Assembly (NCBI GenBank): GCA_001566295.1
Contig: KQ964267.1
Span: 318,096-382,095, forward strand
DNA length: 64,000 nt
Origin: Microdochium bolleyi
Taxonomy: Eukaryota > Ascomycota > Sordariomycetes > Xylariales > Microdochiaceae
Direction of reading: 5' to 3'
Shown: piece by piece, positions 1 to 10,867 of the stretch
Position numbering within the stretch: the stretch's first letter is position 1
Layout: every line of letters begins with the position of its first letter
Translations under genes and position numbers: made by a program
The notes under the pieces: generated by a model
Databases searched by the model: none
The model's input: the letters and a program-made list of their open reading frames with translations, nothing else
Told to the model about the DNA's origin: nothing

Positions 1-3000
1 TGACGATGCAGATCCACGCCACAGACTGAGAGTGCCAGGGAGAGGAGGTCAGTATAGTGCTGTGCGAGTAGTGTTGATGAAGCGGTCCGGAGGGTGCCTC
101 GTACCAAGAAAGTAATGGGCATGCCCAGGAGAATTGATTTATGGTTTGCCCATGGCCGCTCCTCGCCAAAGTTGGACGTCGAGTAGGGAGTGCCTTCCAT
201 GTCTCTGTCTGCTGCTGGTGTCGACGTTGCTGGCGTTGAGGATGCCCCGTGCGTGTGCCCTTGTCCTTTCAGAGATCGAGCTCCATGGAGCTGTTTCCGT
301 CCCGGTTGTCGTTGTAGTCGTTGTCGTCGTCGCTGTCGTTGCTAATCCAGTCGCTGACTAGTCGTGCATATGCGTCGTGCCGTTTTCTCCACAGAGAGCT
401 CGTATAATCGGACCTGGAACCGGCGGGCCGCGAACTAATAAACTCCCAGCACAGATCACGGTCGACAACAATCCGAAGTTTGCTGGTGTGCAACATCATC
501 TCCGGCGGGCTGTGGCAATGGGGCGCTAGATGCTCTTTTTGATATCTGACCAGTCTCCTCCTGGACCCCATGAAGGAGGAGCAGACCAGCCAGGGGTCCA
601 AGGCAAAGATGCTGGCAGGGCCGCCCCCTGTCCATGGGGCTGTCCCGACCCTGGCCCTGATGCAACCACATCCAGCTCTTCCCCCCTGCCCAACGGCTGC
701 TGGTTTGCCAGAGCCAACGGGCCTTGCGCTGCTCTCTCCCGAACAACCTGATGTCGGGAGCCGGCATTCGATTTACCCCTGAGCGAGAAGCCCAGTGTTT
801 GCCTTGCTTGCTCCCATCCAGGAGAGCCACTTTCTCGTACCACTGAAAGCTGCCTGCGCCGCAACTAGAGGTTCCGCCAGTGACTGTAGCTGCGAGCAGA
901 GGGATCGGAGCTGACCCCACGTTTCTGTATGGAACTTTGTGCAAGTGGGCTTTGCCTGCGCCTTGTTTTCCAGACCGGCTCATGGCGCCGGACGGTTGCA
1001 GTGCAGGGCCAAGGAACGTCCGTGTCCCTGCCCTGTGGACAAGGGCATCGAACGATTTCTGGTGCATGTTTGTTATCGGACTGCCACCTCGTACACTTCA
1101 ACACAGCAAATGCCCTGCAGGCAAGAGGAGAAGATGATCTCCCGTCAGCAAGCGTACCTGTCGAAGTCGACTGAGCGCATTCATTGCTCACTCCCGCACA
1201 TCTTTCTCGCTAGCTCCTGTGAGCCAGAGCGCCACACCCCCGCGCGCAGGCTCCTGCACTACTCCGTAGGTAGCTCACTCACCACCATACACGTGGGCAC
1301 CACGCGGTGTAACACACACGTCGTATCTGCATGCAGGAAGGCGGGCAAAAGATCGCTCGGGCCTCCCCCTCCCCCGCGGTGGCTTGACTCGACCTTCCTG
1401 CTCGCTTCGGACGGGCACCTGTCGCGTATTGAGCAACACTGAGCCCTCCTCGCCCTCCTCCAGCCTCTTCCTCCTCCTCCGCCACCGTTGCTTCCCCTCT
1501 CCACGATAACGGTCAGCAGAAGCTGGGCGAACGCCTCCACTGCAACCCTATCCAACACGGGCAGCCAATGAGTGGCTGCACATCCGCGCTGGAGCCGCCT
1601 GCTGCTACAGTGCTGATGGATAATGCTCTCGCCCCTGTCTCCAGGGCTGATTAGGACTAGGCTCGGCATCCGATCTTTTTCTATCACGGTCTAGACGCCA
1701 CAATCCGAGCTGCCTTCCGTCTATTTCTTCATAATAGGCACTAAAGAAAAAAGAGGAGTCAACACTCCCTCCTCTTCCGTGTAGGGAGGAGACGACACGA
1801 CTCGTAGAAACACACATCCCGCCAAGAACATTCCCGCATGTCTTCATGGGGTCCTTTTTTGGTGGGGAGCTAGCGGGGTTCAGATGTGTTTCACCTGGCG
1901 GGCCGTCCGGAGCTTGCTGCCGAGAGTTTCTGCTTGGGAGGCAAGAAAAGCAACGACGGATGTGATGTATTCGATTGCTTGCACAGAAAAAAGTGACGGT
2001 TGCGTATCATGCAATATAGATTCATCATGACGTGGATCCCAGCGGGCATTTGAAAAAGAACGCTCTCTTAGATGAAGCCGGTGGAACCGAGATGAAATTT
2101 ACCAAGCCAGCATGACAGATGCACACAGCGTGCTTGGCTTTGCACCACGTGGCTATGCGGGCCGGGAATGCTCCAGGGAGTCAGCCCCCCCAAAAAGAGC
2201 GGTGCGTGTGACAGATAAATGTCTCCGCGACTCGCAGCGATAAGTGATGGTGGTGGTGGTCGCGGTGGTGGTTTGCACGATGACACCCATCATGAGGAGA
2301 CTGGCTAGGGCAGAGACCACCCCGCATGTTTGTTCCCAGACGTGCATACCTTAAGGTAGGTTCGTGGGCGCTGCTCTTATCATGCAGAGATGATGCGAGC
2401 ACAGGCTGTAACATCAACGACGTCAGGCACATGCATGGGTTGCCCCACGGCCTGGAGGTTTTGAGCAGGCGAGACGTGCAACTGAAAGCCAGAGTCGTAG
2501 GGAAGGAAGCAACCAGAACGCCTGCGTGGGCAGATGTTTGGATGGGTTCCTCGAGCCTGGTGAGGAAATGTTCTCCGTGGTGGGTTGTACCACAGCTCTC
2601 GACCCCTGGGACCTGCTGTCGATGCCCCCTTGGCGCCATCATCCAGGCCAGGAACAGGGGTCTTTTGTTTGCATCTCCTGCGTTTCTCGCCTTGTGTAGG
2701 TGCTCGCTCCCATCAGCGAGCCAGGCATCAAGTCACTCGTGGACCATGGCAACCGACTGCCGCCTGTGCCACACTTGCTGCGAACCCACACCACGTGGTT
2801 CTTCACCCATTGTCCCCCCATCCACGTACATAGCTCGCTTTGTGGATCGGATATTCCCTGCCACGATGCGACAGTCGCTGCTCATCACCCGAAGCTAGGC
2901 GCGTCGCCCGAGACTAGTCTCCAACGGCGTCGCACCAGCTTGTTCAGTCCCTATTGTCAACCTTGACGGTCCTCTGGGTAGCGTGAGAAGGACACATGGG

Positions 3001-4739
3001 CCACGATCCAGATTGGGAAACCCGTTCGGGATTGCGGGGAGCTTGAGGATCTGCTCCTGAAGTGCCGAGAGTCTAGCTCGTCTAGCACGTCTCTGTTCAA
3101 ACGTCCGCTGTGTGGTCTAGCGGCGATCTTTATGATATATGCAGTGGCTACGTGCAATTTTCACTTGGTGTGTCTGGAGATTGGAGTTGGACCACGGAAT
3201 GATCGCCTCGACATCTTATGTATCCATTCCAAGTGTTTGTGCACCTCACTGTTTCTTTGCCTCGTTGTCCCCACGAGTCTGCTCAGGTCCCACGGCCAAC
3301 GCCAGCGTCCTAACCCATTGGCCATTACAGAATGTGTACAGGTTGAAGGACACGTGCTCGTGGACATGACAGAGAGCCAATTTCATCCGCGTTGATGTTC
3401 ATTCAACACAGCTCCACTGCGGATCATCAAGGCACTTCTCTTCTCCACGCATAAGACAGTCCGTTAAGACAGGCCGTTAACAAACGCGTCTCTGCGCAGC
3501 TGAGCGCTCGCACAGGAGCACAGTCTCCGTTCTTTCCTTCGATTGCGGGCCACACACCCCCGGTTCTGCTTGGCGTTGATGGCCACTTTGCCCCTTGCGG
3601 CGCGCACACCTCTGCCGTCGCTTGTACTTGTGCTTTTTCTTTTATGAGGGCGCGCACGCAGAATCGAGCATGCATTGTACGCAGTACATCACCACCCTCA
3701 ACATCTTTCTCTGCTTTTTATTCTTCCCTCATTGTTCATGCGAACGTCCATCCAGAGGTGGGGCCCTCACAGCACGAGATGTGATTTCTCACACGGAGCA
3801 ACCTGGACCCTGACACTGACAGTGTTTTTGTTTTGCTTCTTCGGGTCATGAATTCGCAGTGTCGCAGGAAGTGGGAACCCCGTTATGACCTTGCTGGCTG
3901 TGGGTTTTTGTTCACGGCAGCTTCCGGGCCCGCGCCGGTTGTGTCGCGCCGGCCGGGCTGCCCATCCTGAACTCTAATCTCCCTGTGTCTCCTCCTCGCT
4001 TACGGCGTGCGCAGGACGTATCTCTCCAAGATCGGCAATTGACCGGGGCTGAAGTGGTCCCCCTCGCCTGGGTTGAAACAGGGGATCGTCGTTACTTACA
4101 TAACCCGCCCGCTAATGTGACTATGGAGAGTATCGTGTGCACTGCACACACGTGGGCAGAGGAACGAAGCTTGGCATGTCAGCACGAAACATGCTCTTGC
4201 GCATGTCAAACTGCTCAGAGTTTTTGCGAGACCGGTGTGTGTGATACGTAAGGCTTATTTTCAGTGTCAGTACTGACTGGTCCGACCCTTGGAGAATGAT
4301 GAACTGAATCATGGACCGAGGAACTTGGCTGAAACGAAGATGTGGTATCTCATGAGGTAGCTTTCTTTCTCGTCGATAGTTCGATGGCTCGTTGAGCGGA
4401 CGTGTCGCGAGCGAGCGATTGGATTCAGTGGAAATGAAAACACAGCTGTGGATCAGAGGTAGTCAAACAATTGCAATATCGAAGAGTGATTCTGCGCGTT
4501 CCGGGAAATGTTGCACGTGCGCGGGTAAAATCCTCCGACATAGAATTTGTTCTTAGCAGGCTTTAGGATTATTCAAGCGAGTGTGTATAGTCTTCGCGAC
4601 CGAAGGTGCCATCCCACAGATAACACGTACAATCATATTCTCTCACGACCCGCTCGTGCCCCACGCCTTATGCGGACGTCCCGCAAGCTCACCTCGATGA
4701 CCCTTACAGTACTCAAGCTGGCAACCGCAGAAGCCTACT
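1..4739. other. Intergenic, no credible gene
   Basis: All open frames here are short, mostly lack a plausible ATG, overlap on several frames and show no recognisable domain or signal peptide. Low-complexity DNA is present: a GTGG-rich tract at about 2247-2272 and a CT/CCT-rich tract at about 1443-1505. I see no tRNA or transposon termini. It may hold UTRs, a non-coding RNA or a very degraded element, but nothing can be supported. Confidence 0.5.
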
Positions 4740-5203
4740 CTAGAAGCAGTAGTCCGGGTCCTCAGAGTCGGTCCCGCCGCACCCGCGGCTGCAGAACTCG
4801 CGGTACACAATGTCGCCGCCGCCGATGCAGTCGAACTTGCTATTCTGGATGCGCGACTCGTCGGTGGGCTGGCCAGCGGCCTGAAGCGTCTCGACGATGT
4901 GGTCGCGGTAGTTGCCTAATTTCCAGTGTTAGCATGACCAAAGTATCAGGATACAAGGCAGGAGGGGATAGAGCCATGCTGGGGAATTCTTTTGTATGTT
5001 CGATGGCAATGCATGTTGACAAGGACAAGAGGGCAACGATTCCCATGGCCACAATTGATACAGAGCTAGTTTTCTGTAGTAGGGACGAAATACTTGCCTT
5101 TGCGGAGGAGGGAGGACCCGCAGTACACACCGCCGCGGTTGCAGCTGTCGGCCGCGGCCGAGGCGGCGAAAATGCTGGCGCTCAGGATGGCGAAGAACTT
5201 CAT
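4740..5203 (-). CDS. Small secreted cysteine-rich protein (93 aa), GC-AG intron
   Basis: Exons run 5203-5098 and 4915-4740 on the minus strand. The first 18 or so residues (MKFFAILSASIFAASAAA) are a textbook signal peptide. The mature part, about 75 residues, has six cysteines, enough for three disulphides. It has the size and composition of fungal apoplastic effector-like or ribotoxin-sized secreted proteins, but I cannot assign a function. Only one join keeps the frame: donor GCAAGT after AAAG, acceptor TTAG, giving a 182-nt GC-AG intron. Using the nearby GT would break the frame. A TATA-like TATAAAAG lies 134 nt upstream. The join and secretion are well supported; a role in host interaction is only inference. 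Confidence 0.75.
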
Positions 5204-5336
5204 GTTGATGGTTTCGTGAACGTGTGAATAAAGCGTGTGTAGAGGTGTAGCTGATGTTATCTTTCTGCTATGAGCGCTTTGCTGGATGTCTTGCTGGTTG
5301 GGAACAGACAACTCTTCCAGGGGAAGAAAGGGTGCC

Positions 5337-5344
5337 CTTTTATA
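5337..5344 (-). promoter_or_regulatory. TATA-like element of the small secreted protein gene
   Basis: TATAAAAG on the minus strand, about 134 nt upstream of the ATG at 5203, a usual spacing for fungal genes with a 5' UTR near 100 nt. Confidence 0.45.
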
Positions 5345-6344
5345 GACAAAGTCCGGTATTTTCTAACGCTCGTGCTCGGAGCGTGTTCAATTGAAAGACT
5401 CGGCTGTACATGTTTTCTGCGCAGGAAGCCTACAGCGTCGCATAGATTATGCATCGTCACGAGAGATCGCCAGGACTCATCTCTAATGAGCAAACTCGCC
5501 AGGCATGACGGCAGTAGCGCTGACCGGCGAATGCAATCCGACATGAGTGGAATCTGTTGACACGCCAGGGAAGACCGACCTATCGACTGATCCTCCAGGC
5601 TTTTCGACCTTCACAAAACCGCAATATTAGTGGATAGACACCGACAGCAAGTCGTTGGGGTACAAGACCGGTGTATGCTCCACATGAAGATCAGCACGAG
5701 GCTGTACAGCCGTGAGCATCTCGGGACCGCGTGTCTGAACAGGCCATCAATAGACACTGCAAACACCAGCCAGCCTGACGGTGGCGAGCGGGCCGGGCCG
5801 GTAAGCCTGCAGTCCGTGCATGCTTTTTTGGAGCTCGTGCGTTAAAGCTCAGGAAAAGACAGAGCGTAAGTGCTCTGAAGTATGTCGATCACCGCAGCCT
5901 TGCTGGCCGATACTGCTCGTGATTGGGTTCGGACGGCTGACCCCAACTGCAAGAGATTGACATGGCCCCCAAAGTCATGCCAATGATTACTCTGCTGACA
6001 ATCTTTATAGGCTCCAGCGATCGGCATTGTGTCCGTGCAAAAGCATACTGCTCGCCAGTCTGTGATGAGAGTCCTACGCCGTGCGTGTAACGGTGTGACA
6101 CCTGAAATCCTTCCTCATGTTGCATGAAGATCTGCAGTGTCTCGGGCCTCTGAGCTGTGGTGGACACAGCTTTTCGTTTCTACTTTGAGCATACAATAGG
6201 CCTCTGTCCCTTGGCGTTCCAGCGTGTTTTCAAGACTGGTGCGGGGTGAACAGAGAGTGTCCGCGGGCAAACCTAAGGCTACACCGCGGTAGCGCTTCCC
6301 CATCCAATCCGTAGTCAACCTAAGGTACAGTACCCAACTACCAA
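5345..6344. other. Intergenic, nothing recognised
   Basis: Only short frames on both strands without domain content or a signal peptide. It lies between the promoter of the small secreted protein gene and the 3' end of the mucin-like gene. Confidence 0.5.
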
Positions 6345-7287
6345 TCAGTTACCGACCGGCGCACGGGAGAGCAAGTTCATTTTCGTGAAGCTGAGTCCCC
6401 CTGGAACCACGACGACCTGCTGGTCTGCGGCAGCCAGCATCAGGTACGAGCCGCTAACCCCGTTGTCCTGGACCATGAACTTGGAGAATATCCCCGGGCC
6501 GCACACGAGCGGCGTGTCGTTCATCTCGTCTCTGTTGTCTGCCTCGATGCTGCAGCTCAGCAGGGCCCCGTCCACGGGCTGGTCGTAGGTGACTTACATT
6601 GGTGTCAGCGTTCGCGTCGCCGCAAGTGGTCATTATCATCGACCGGGCAAACGTGCTGCTGGAGAGATCGTTCCAGCCGGGGCAGAGGAAGAGGTTGTCG
6701 AAGAGCCGTAGGCGGCCGGTGGGTGCGTCGTAGTGCCAGGGGATCAGGCTCAAGGTGGGAGCCCCGACTACCGTCGGCCGCTTGAAGTAGATAAGGGTTT
6801 GTTGGAAGTTATGGCCGATGGCAGGGAGGTCGTTGCTTGAAACACCGGAGACTGAGATGGAGAACCGGCGGATGATCTGGGCGTGGGCGTGGGCGTTGGT
6901 GTTGGAGTAGTCGTGAGTGTGTCGGATGTAGTGGCAGGCGCTGAAGATGTTGTTGTCTGGTCGGCGGAGGATGTGGTTGATGACGTGGTCAACGTGGCAG
7001 ATGTGGCCAGAGGCGAAGTGGCAGAGTTGGCGGTTGTCCAGCCTTCTCCTGAAGTCGTAGTCGTGTCTGCCGACGTGCTGACAGACGGGCTAGAGCCCGC
7101 CTCTGAACTTGTTGTCGGTGGGTAGGTCGAGGACAGGGAGCTTAGCACACTGATGCTTCCAACTACAGTCGAAGACTGCGATGACGCAACGGGATAGCTC
7201 CCAGTGCTGACAGTGCCATGCTGATACTCATCGCCGCCTGCATTGCACCGTCAATACCACCCACATTGTATACAGCCGGCTGGCCAT
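6345..7287 (-). CDS. Ser/Thr-rich (mucin-like) protein with a C-terminal folded domain; gene structure unresolved
   Basis: Three minus-strand pieces belong together. From about 7240 to 6870 a Ser/Thr/Pro-rich frame ends in a PTPTPTP run, like the O-glycosylated stalk of fungal surface proteins. From about 6880 to 6590 a second frame encodes an ordered domain (LSLIPWHYDAPTGRLRLF, then CPGW). A third frame continues it (SCSIEADNRDE, CGPGIFSKF) to a stop at 6345. The first and third pieces share a frame and the middle one is shifted. No standard intron joins them: the obvious GTAAGT to CAG span at the second junction is only 19 nt. Either two frameshifts (error or pseudogene) or unusual splicing applies. 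The ATG at 7287 is a guess; family unknown. Confidence 0.4.
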
Positions 7288-7584
7288 TCTTGCTTCCAGG
7301 TTGGTGCTTGAACTTACTACTTGGTCGTGGATGGCAACGACTTGCGCCGATAGCGCGCCTGATCGCCAAAGGAAAAAGGATTTAAGCGACGTGCATGCTC
7401 AAAAGAGAACAACACTTCTAAATGAGTGTAATGAGATCCGTGGGTAGCGACGGAGAGCGAGTCTGGTTCTTGAGGAATCAGCGCGGCATTCCTCTTATTT
7501 CCTTATGTTTTCGTCCATTCCCCTGGCGCCAGTGGTGTGATCTCAGCGCCAGTCTTTGCGCCAAAGCCATCGCAAGTCCAGGCG

Positions 7585-8239
7585 TTAATCTAGCATTGCC
7601 AGGACAGGCTGCAGGGAGCCAAGCGTCTGGTGCATGTCGATGTCGGAAATCTTGCGGATGCTGTCGAGACTGGCCTTGATATGACCAATGTCGTCCCGAG
7701 TCGTGGAGATCATCGTAGCGAGGGCTTTCAGCTTTTCTGCTATCATTGCTCTAGCACGCCCAAGTTAGCATATCGAGACACTATCATCTTGACCGGTGGA
7801 CTTGGCTCTAACCGTGTGAAGTTGTACATCTGCAGTCCAAACTGCTCACGACAGTCCCGCAGGTGTCTCTGGAGCTCCTCTCTCTCCGATTTGGTCGTGT
7901 GATCACGGTACATCGTTTTCGCCAGGTTGAACCATCTCCGAGGGCCGCCTGCCCGCTCGAGCCGGACGTGCTTGACCAGGGTCGCCATCCTCGTGGCCAG
8001 CTGCGTACATCGCTCCACTGTCTGGATGAGACCTTTCTCGTCATCGCTGACCTCCAAGTTGTCGGATGCGACTTTCTCTGAGGTCTTGGCAATGAGTTCG
8101 AGCATGTTTCTCGAAGAAACGAACCGTGCTGGACTTCCCTGGTGAGCCAGTCCGGAGAGCCGCACATCTCCTTGGCGATCTTGCAGCCATAGCTGATGAA
8201 CTCGCATATGGCCGCTGTCAGGCCGAGAATTTCTAGCAT
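7585..8239 (-). pseudogene. Truncated fungal STAND/NACHT N-terminal helical domain gene with a frame break
   Basis: The start (MLEILGLTAAICEFISYGCK) and the helical, charged region after it (SEKVASDNLEVSDDEKGL, then a long Arg/Glu-rich helix) match the N-terminal domain that precedes NACHT and ankyrin modules in many fungal NLR-like proteins. Minus-strand exon 1 is 8239-7813. An intron at 7812-7751 has GTTAGA, a perfect CTAAC branch point and CTAG. Exon 2, 7750-7585, ends with an amphipathic helix. Near 8095-8125 the reading frame shifts inside exon 1 with no usable intron, so the copy is broken or the assembly has an indel. No NACHT or repeat domain follows: the gene stops after about 200 codons. 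It lies head-to-head with the ISG12-like array. Confidence 0.55.
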
Positions 8240-8786
8240 TTCAATCGCGGCCGTTGCGGAATGAGTCCGGAGTTTCGGAGGCTGCTGGTCTGTAGCGAGA
8301 GAGACGGTCTATGTTGGCGAGATGAAGATCGAGGTTTTTCATAAGGTTGACTCAACGCCAACGATGGTCTGGACAACACGATCATTGGAGCAACAGCCGA
8401 CAGCAAGATACTTCGGTAATTGCCCTATCCGGGTCGGCCTCCTGCATGCGTGCGACGCGGGCGGCGGCAATGCACAGAAGATTGGACTGGTGTGTCTATG
8501 TGGTGCAAGACGCCTTATGCGCCTTGCAGGCCGATTATCGAGACCTGTTGGCGGCCATCACACAACCGACCCCAGCCAGGGCGCCTCCTTTGGCAGCCCG
8601 ACTGCATAATCGTTATTGCGCGGACGGACAGGCACAGGCGGTCGTGCAAAGACAATGCTCGGTGCTCCCGCCACCTCACGTATCTTCCCCCCTTTTCACA
8701 CAACATCCCCCCTTTAGCCCCCCAATCGCCAACACTTCAGCACCTCGGTGCACAACATCCAGGTCCGCATCTGAGGTTTCCACACC
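8240..8786. promoter_or_regulatory. Intergenic region between two divergent genes
   Basis: 547 bp separate the ATG of the STAND N-terminal gene (minus) from that of the first ISG12-like gene (plus). The 100 bp before 8787 are C-rich and G-poor, as in many fungal 5' leaders. No specific operator was recognised. Confidence 0.35.
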
Positions 8787-9229
8787 ATGGCTGCCAAGTG
8801 GATGCGCGGAGCCGCCAACACTGCCCTCAGAGCAGCCAAGGCCAACCCCGTGCTGGCCACCGTCGGAATTGGCGGCCTCACCGTCGCCGCTGCGCCATCA
8901 ATCGCTGTTGCTCCTACTATCGGTGTATTGCACCTCGTCGGTTTTGGGAAGGGGGTCGCAGGCGGTAAAATCTCCCTCCTGCCCGTGAGCAAGTAGTTTT
9001 CCAACGACGAGCAAGTTCGTGCTGATCTTGTTTTTGGGAGGAAGCTTCCGCGGCGTCGACAACTCACGCTCTTGCTGGAAACGCTGTTGCAAAAGGTCTG
9101 TTCGCAACGTTGCAGAGTGCAGGGGCTGGCGGGTACGGTGTTGCAACACTGACTGCTGCGGCTCAGGCTCTCGGATGGGCCGCTGCCGGGGCCGCTGGCC
9201 TTGTCGCGGTGTTCCGGTGGAAGAAGTAG
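8787..9229 (+). CDS. Interferon-induced 6-16 (ISG12/IFI27) family protein, copy A
   Basis: Exons 8787-8964 and 9045-9229 encode 120 aa. A short basic amphipathic start is followed by hydrophobic, Gly/Ala-rich segments containing VGFGKGVAG, GLFATLQSAGAGGYG and a basic end (RWKK). The GF...G...A.LQS.GA.G pattern is the hallmark of the Ifi-6-16 family. Animal members are small membrane proteins linked to mitochondria, apoptosis and innate immunity; fungal members are known but uncharacterised. The acceptor is the AAG before 9045, since the AG four bases earlier gives the wrong frame. This is the first of three tandem copies on the same strand, and its 185-nt second exon equals that of copy B. 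The function in this fungus is unknown. Confidence 0.75.
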
Positions 9230-10003
9230 GCTCTTGTGGCCAGCGTCATTCCAATATCTTGTATACAAGAGGCACACAGCATCGGGAAATGGCATGAGAT
9301 ATTTCGGCCCCCCAGGGGCTAGCATGGAGCGGTGCCCTTGGAGGCGTCGGGGACGAGAGGCTTCTCGCACAAAACTGGCATATCGTCGCTGTTCTCGCCC
9401 AGTCTCGTCTACGGCACAGTGCAGAAATGTGTTGCACACAGTTCTAGGAAGTCGGATCCCAGTCTATACATCCTCCGGATCTCTGTTTAAGCTTCTAGTA
9501 GACTGTCTACAGGGTACTCAAACAACGAGGGGAGTTGTGATCCTTGGCGAAAGCTTGGGAGAATACAGCCGAAGCTCTTGCTCCGCTGCCGGATATATGG
9601 AGCCAGCCACCCACCTACGGATCATTAGCACGCGAGCGACCAGGAACAGAAATCACCGCTCTACTCCAACAGTGAGACAGCCAGCTCTTGGCGATGAAAA
9701 GGAGATTTTAAAGCACAGGCTGGAGTCGCTCGGGAGATGCACCACGTGACGTGAGCCAGCCGCCAGAACATGCATGCACAGCCGCAGGGTGCCAACCCTC
9801 AAGGCACACTTTACCATGGCTGGTTGCAGAGGCATCAGGCAGCCTTGCAGACAATACCCCGCTCTCTAGCACACTCCGGGCAACGACATCTCGCGACATT
9901 CCACAGAGTCGCACAAGCATCCTTCGCGAATCTACTACAGCCGAGAGAACTATCCAGCTGCACTCGACACACGCCAACTACCGTCAGCGGATAGACAACA
10001 AAC
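9230..10003. other. Spacer between ISG12-like copies A and B
   Basis: 774 bp with no supported gene; open frames are short and lack domains. It probably holds the 3' UTR of copy A and the promoter of copy B. Confidence 0.45.
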
Positions 10004-10398
10004 ATGGTCGCCATGTGGATTCTCCAGGGAGCTGCCGCCGCCACAGCAGTAGGCCTCACGACCGTCGCTGTCCCCAGCATCGCCGTCGGCGCAACTATCG
10101 GCGTTTTGAACGTCGTCGGCTTCGGCGCTGGAGGCGTTGTCGGAGGTAAGTAACCAGCATCCTCTTCGTGAACCCAAAAAGTCCCTGTAATGACACCAAA
10201 TTTTGTGCAACAGGTACCGTCGCCGCTGCCGCTCAAGCAGCCATCGGCAACGTCGTCGCCCCGAGCCTCTTCGCGACACTGACCAGCGCCGCAGCTGGAG
10301 GCTATGGCGTTGCGGCGATCACGGGTGCGGTCCAGGTAGCCGGAGGCGTCGTGGGCGCCGCTGGCACAGCCACAGCCGCCATCGGTGCGCTGGTCTGA
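10004..10398 (+). CDS. Interferon-induced 6-16 (ISG12/IFI27) family protein, copy B
   Basis: Exons 10004-10145 and 10214-10398 encode 108 aa. The intron is canonical (GTAAGT to CAACAG) and falls at the same Gly codon as in copy A. The protein is almost wholly hydrophobic and Gly/Ala-rich: two or three short membrane-spanning stretches around VGFGAGGVVGG and SLFATLTSAAAGGYG. Compared with copy A it lacks the basic N-terminal segment and the basic tail, so it may insert differently or form a separate subfamily. The second exon is exactly 185 nt in both copies, so duplication is recent enough to have kept exon length. Membrane location and family are well supported; biological role is not. Confidence 0.75.
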
Positions 10399-10867
10399 GC
10401 CTGAGTATCGAGTGAGAGCCCGCTGCGAAAGAACAATGTTACGTCAGAATCAAGAACAACTCGAGCGGAGCTTGGCAGGCTATCTTACAGGGGACTCATA
10501 CATGTCAAGGGTCAAAATGTTTTTACTGGATGATGGACTGTCGATTTCAGGTCGTCTGGGGAGCACATACAATGCACATGACATTGAAGGCAGTGTAATG
10601 GGATCGGTGAAATGATACTCCAAGCATGGCCGGCCCGTACGAGTGCAGCATGCCAGTAGACACGTGAACGCATGAATATACAAAACCCTCGGCAATAATG
10701 AAAGACAAATTCCCGAAGGTACCTCCCTTCTCGCTGAAGTTTCTAGCCCCTTCCGAATATCTCACTCGTCCCTCAGCTCACGAGCAACCGAAGACACACA
10801 CCACCAAGCTCGGAGCCCTATGCACCCCAGAAACACAACAGTCAACCTCATCGGCCCACACGCCATC
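10399..10867. other. Spacer between ISG12-like copies B and C
   Basis: 469 bp with no supported gene. The minus-strand open frames that overlap its end are shadows of copy C. Confidence 0.45.

Noticed and set aside
456..1067. Minus-strand frame of about 200 codons
   Set aside because: Composition is unlike protein (Gly/Arg/Trp-rich), with several overlapping frames on both strands and no recognisable feature.
2181..2642. Minus-strand frame of 153 codons with a His run
   Set aside because: The His run comes from a GTGG repeat; no domain, no signal peptide, and it overlaps an equally long plus-strand frame.
6883..7125. Plus-strand Val/Gly-rich frame
   Set aside because: Antisense shadow of the Ser/Thr-rich stalk.
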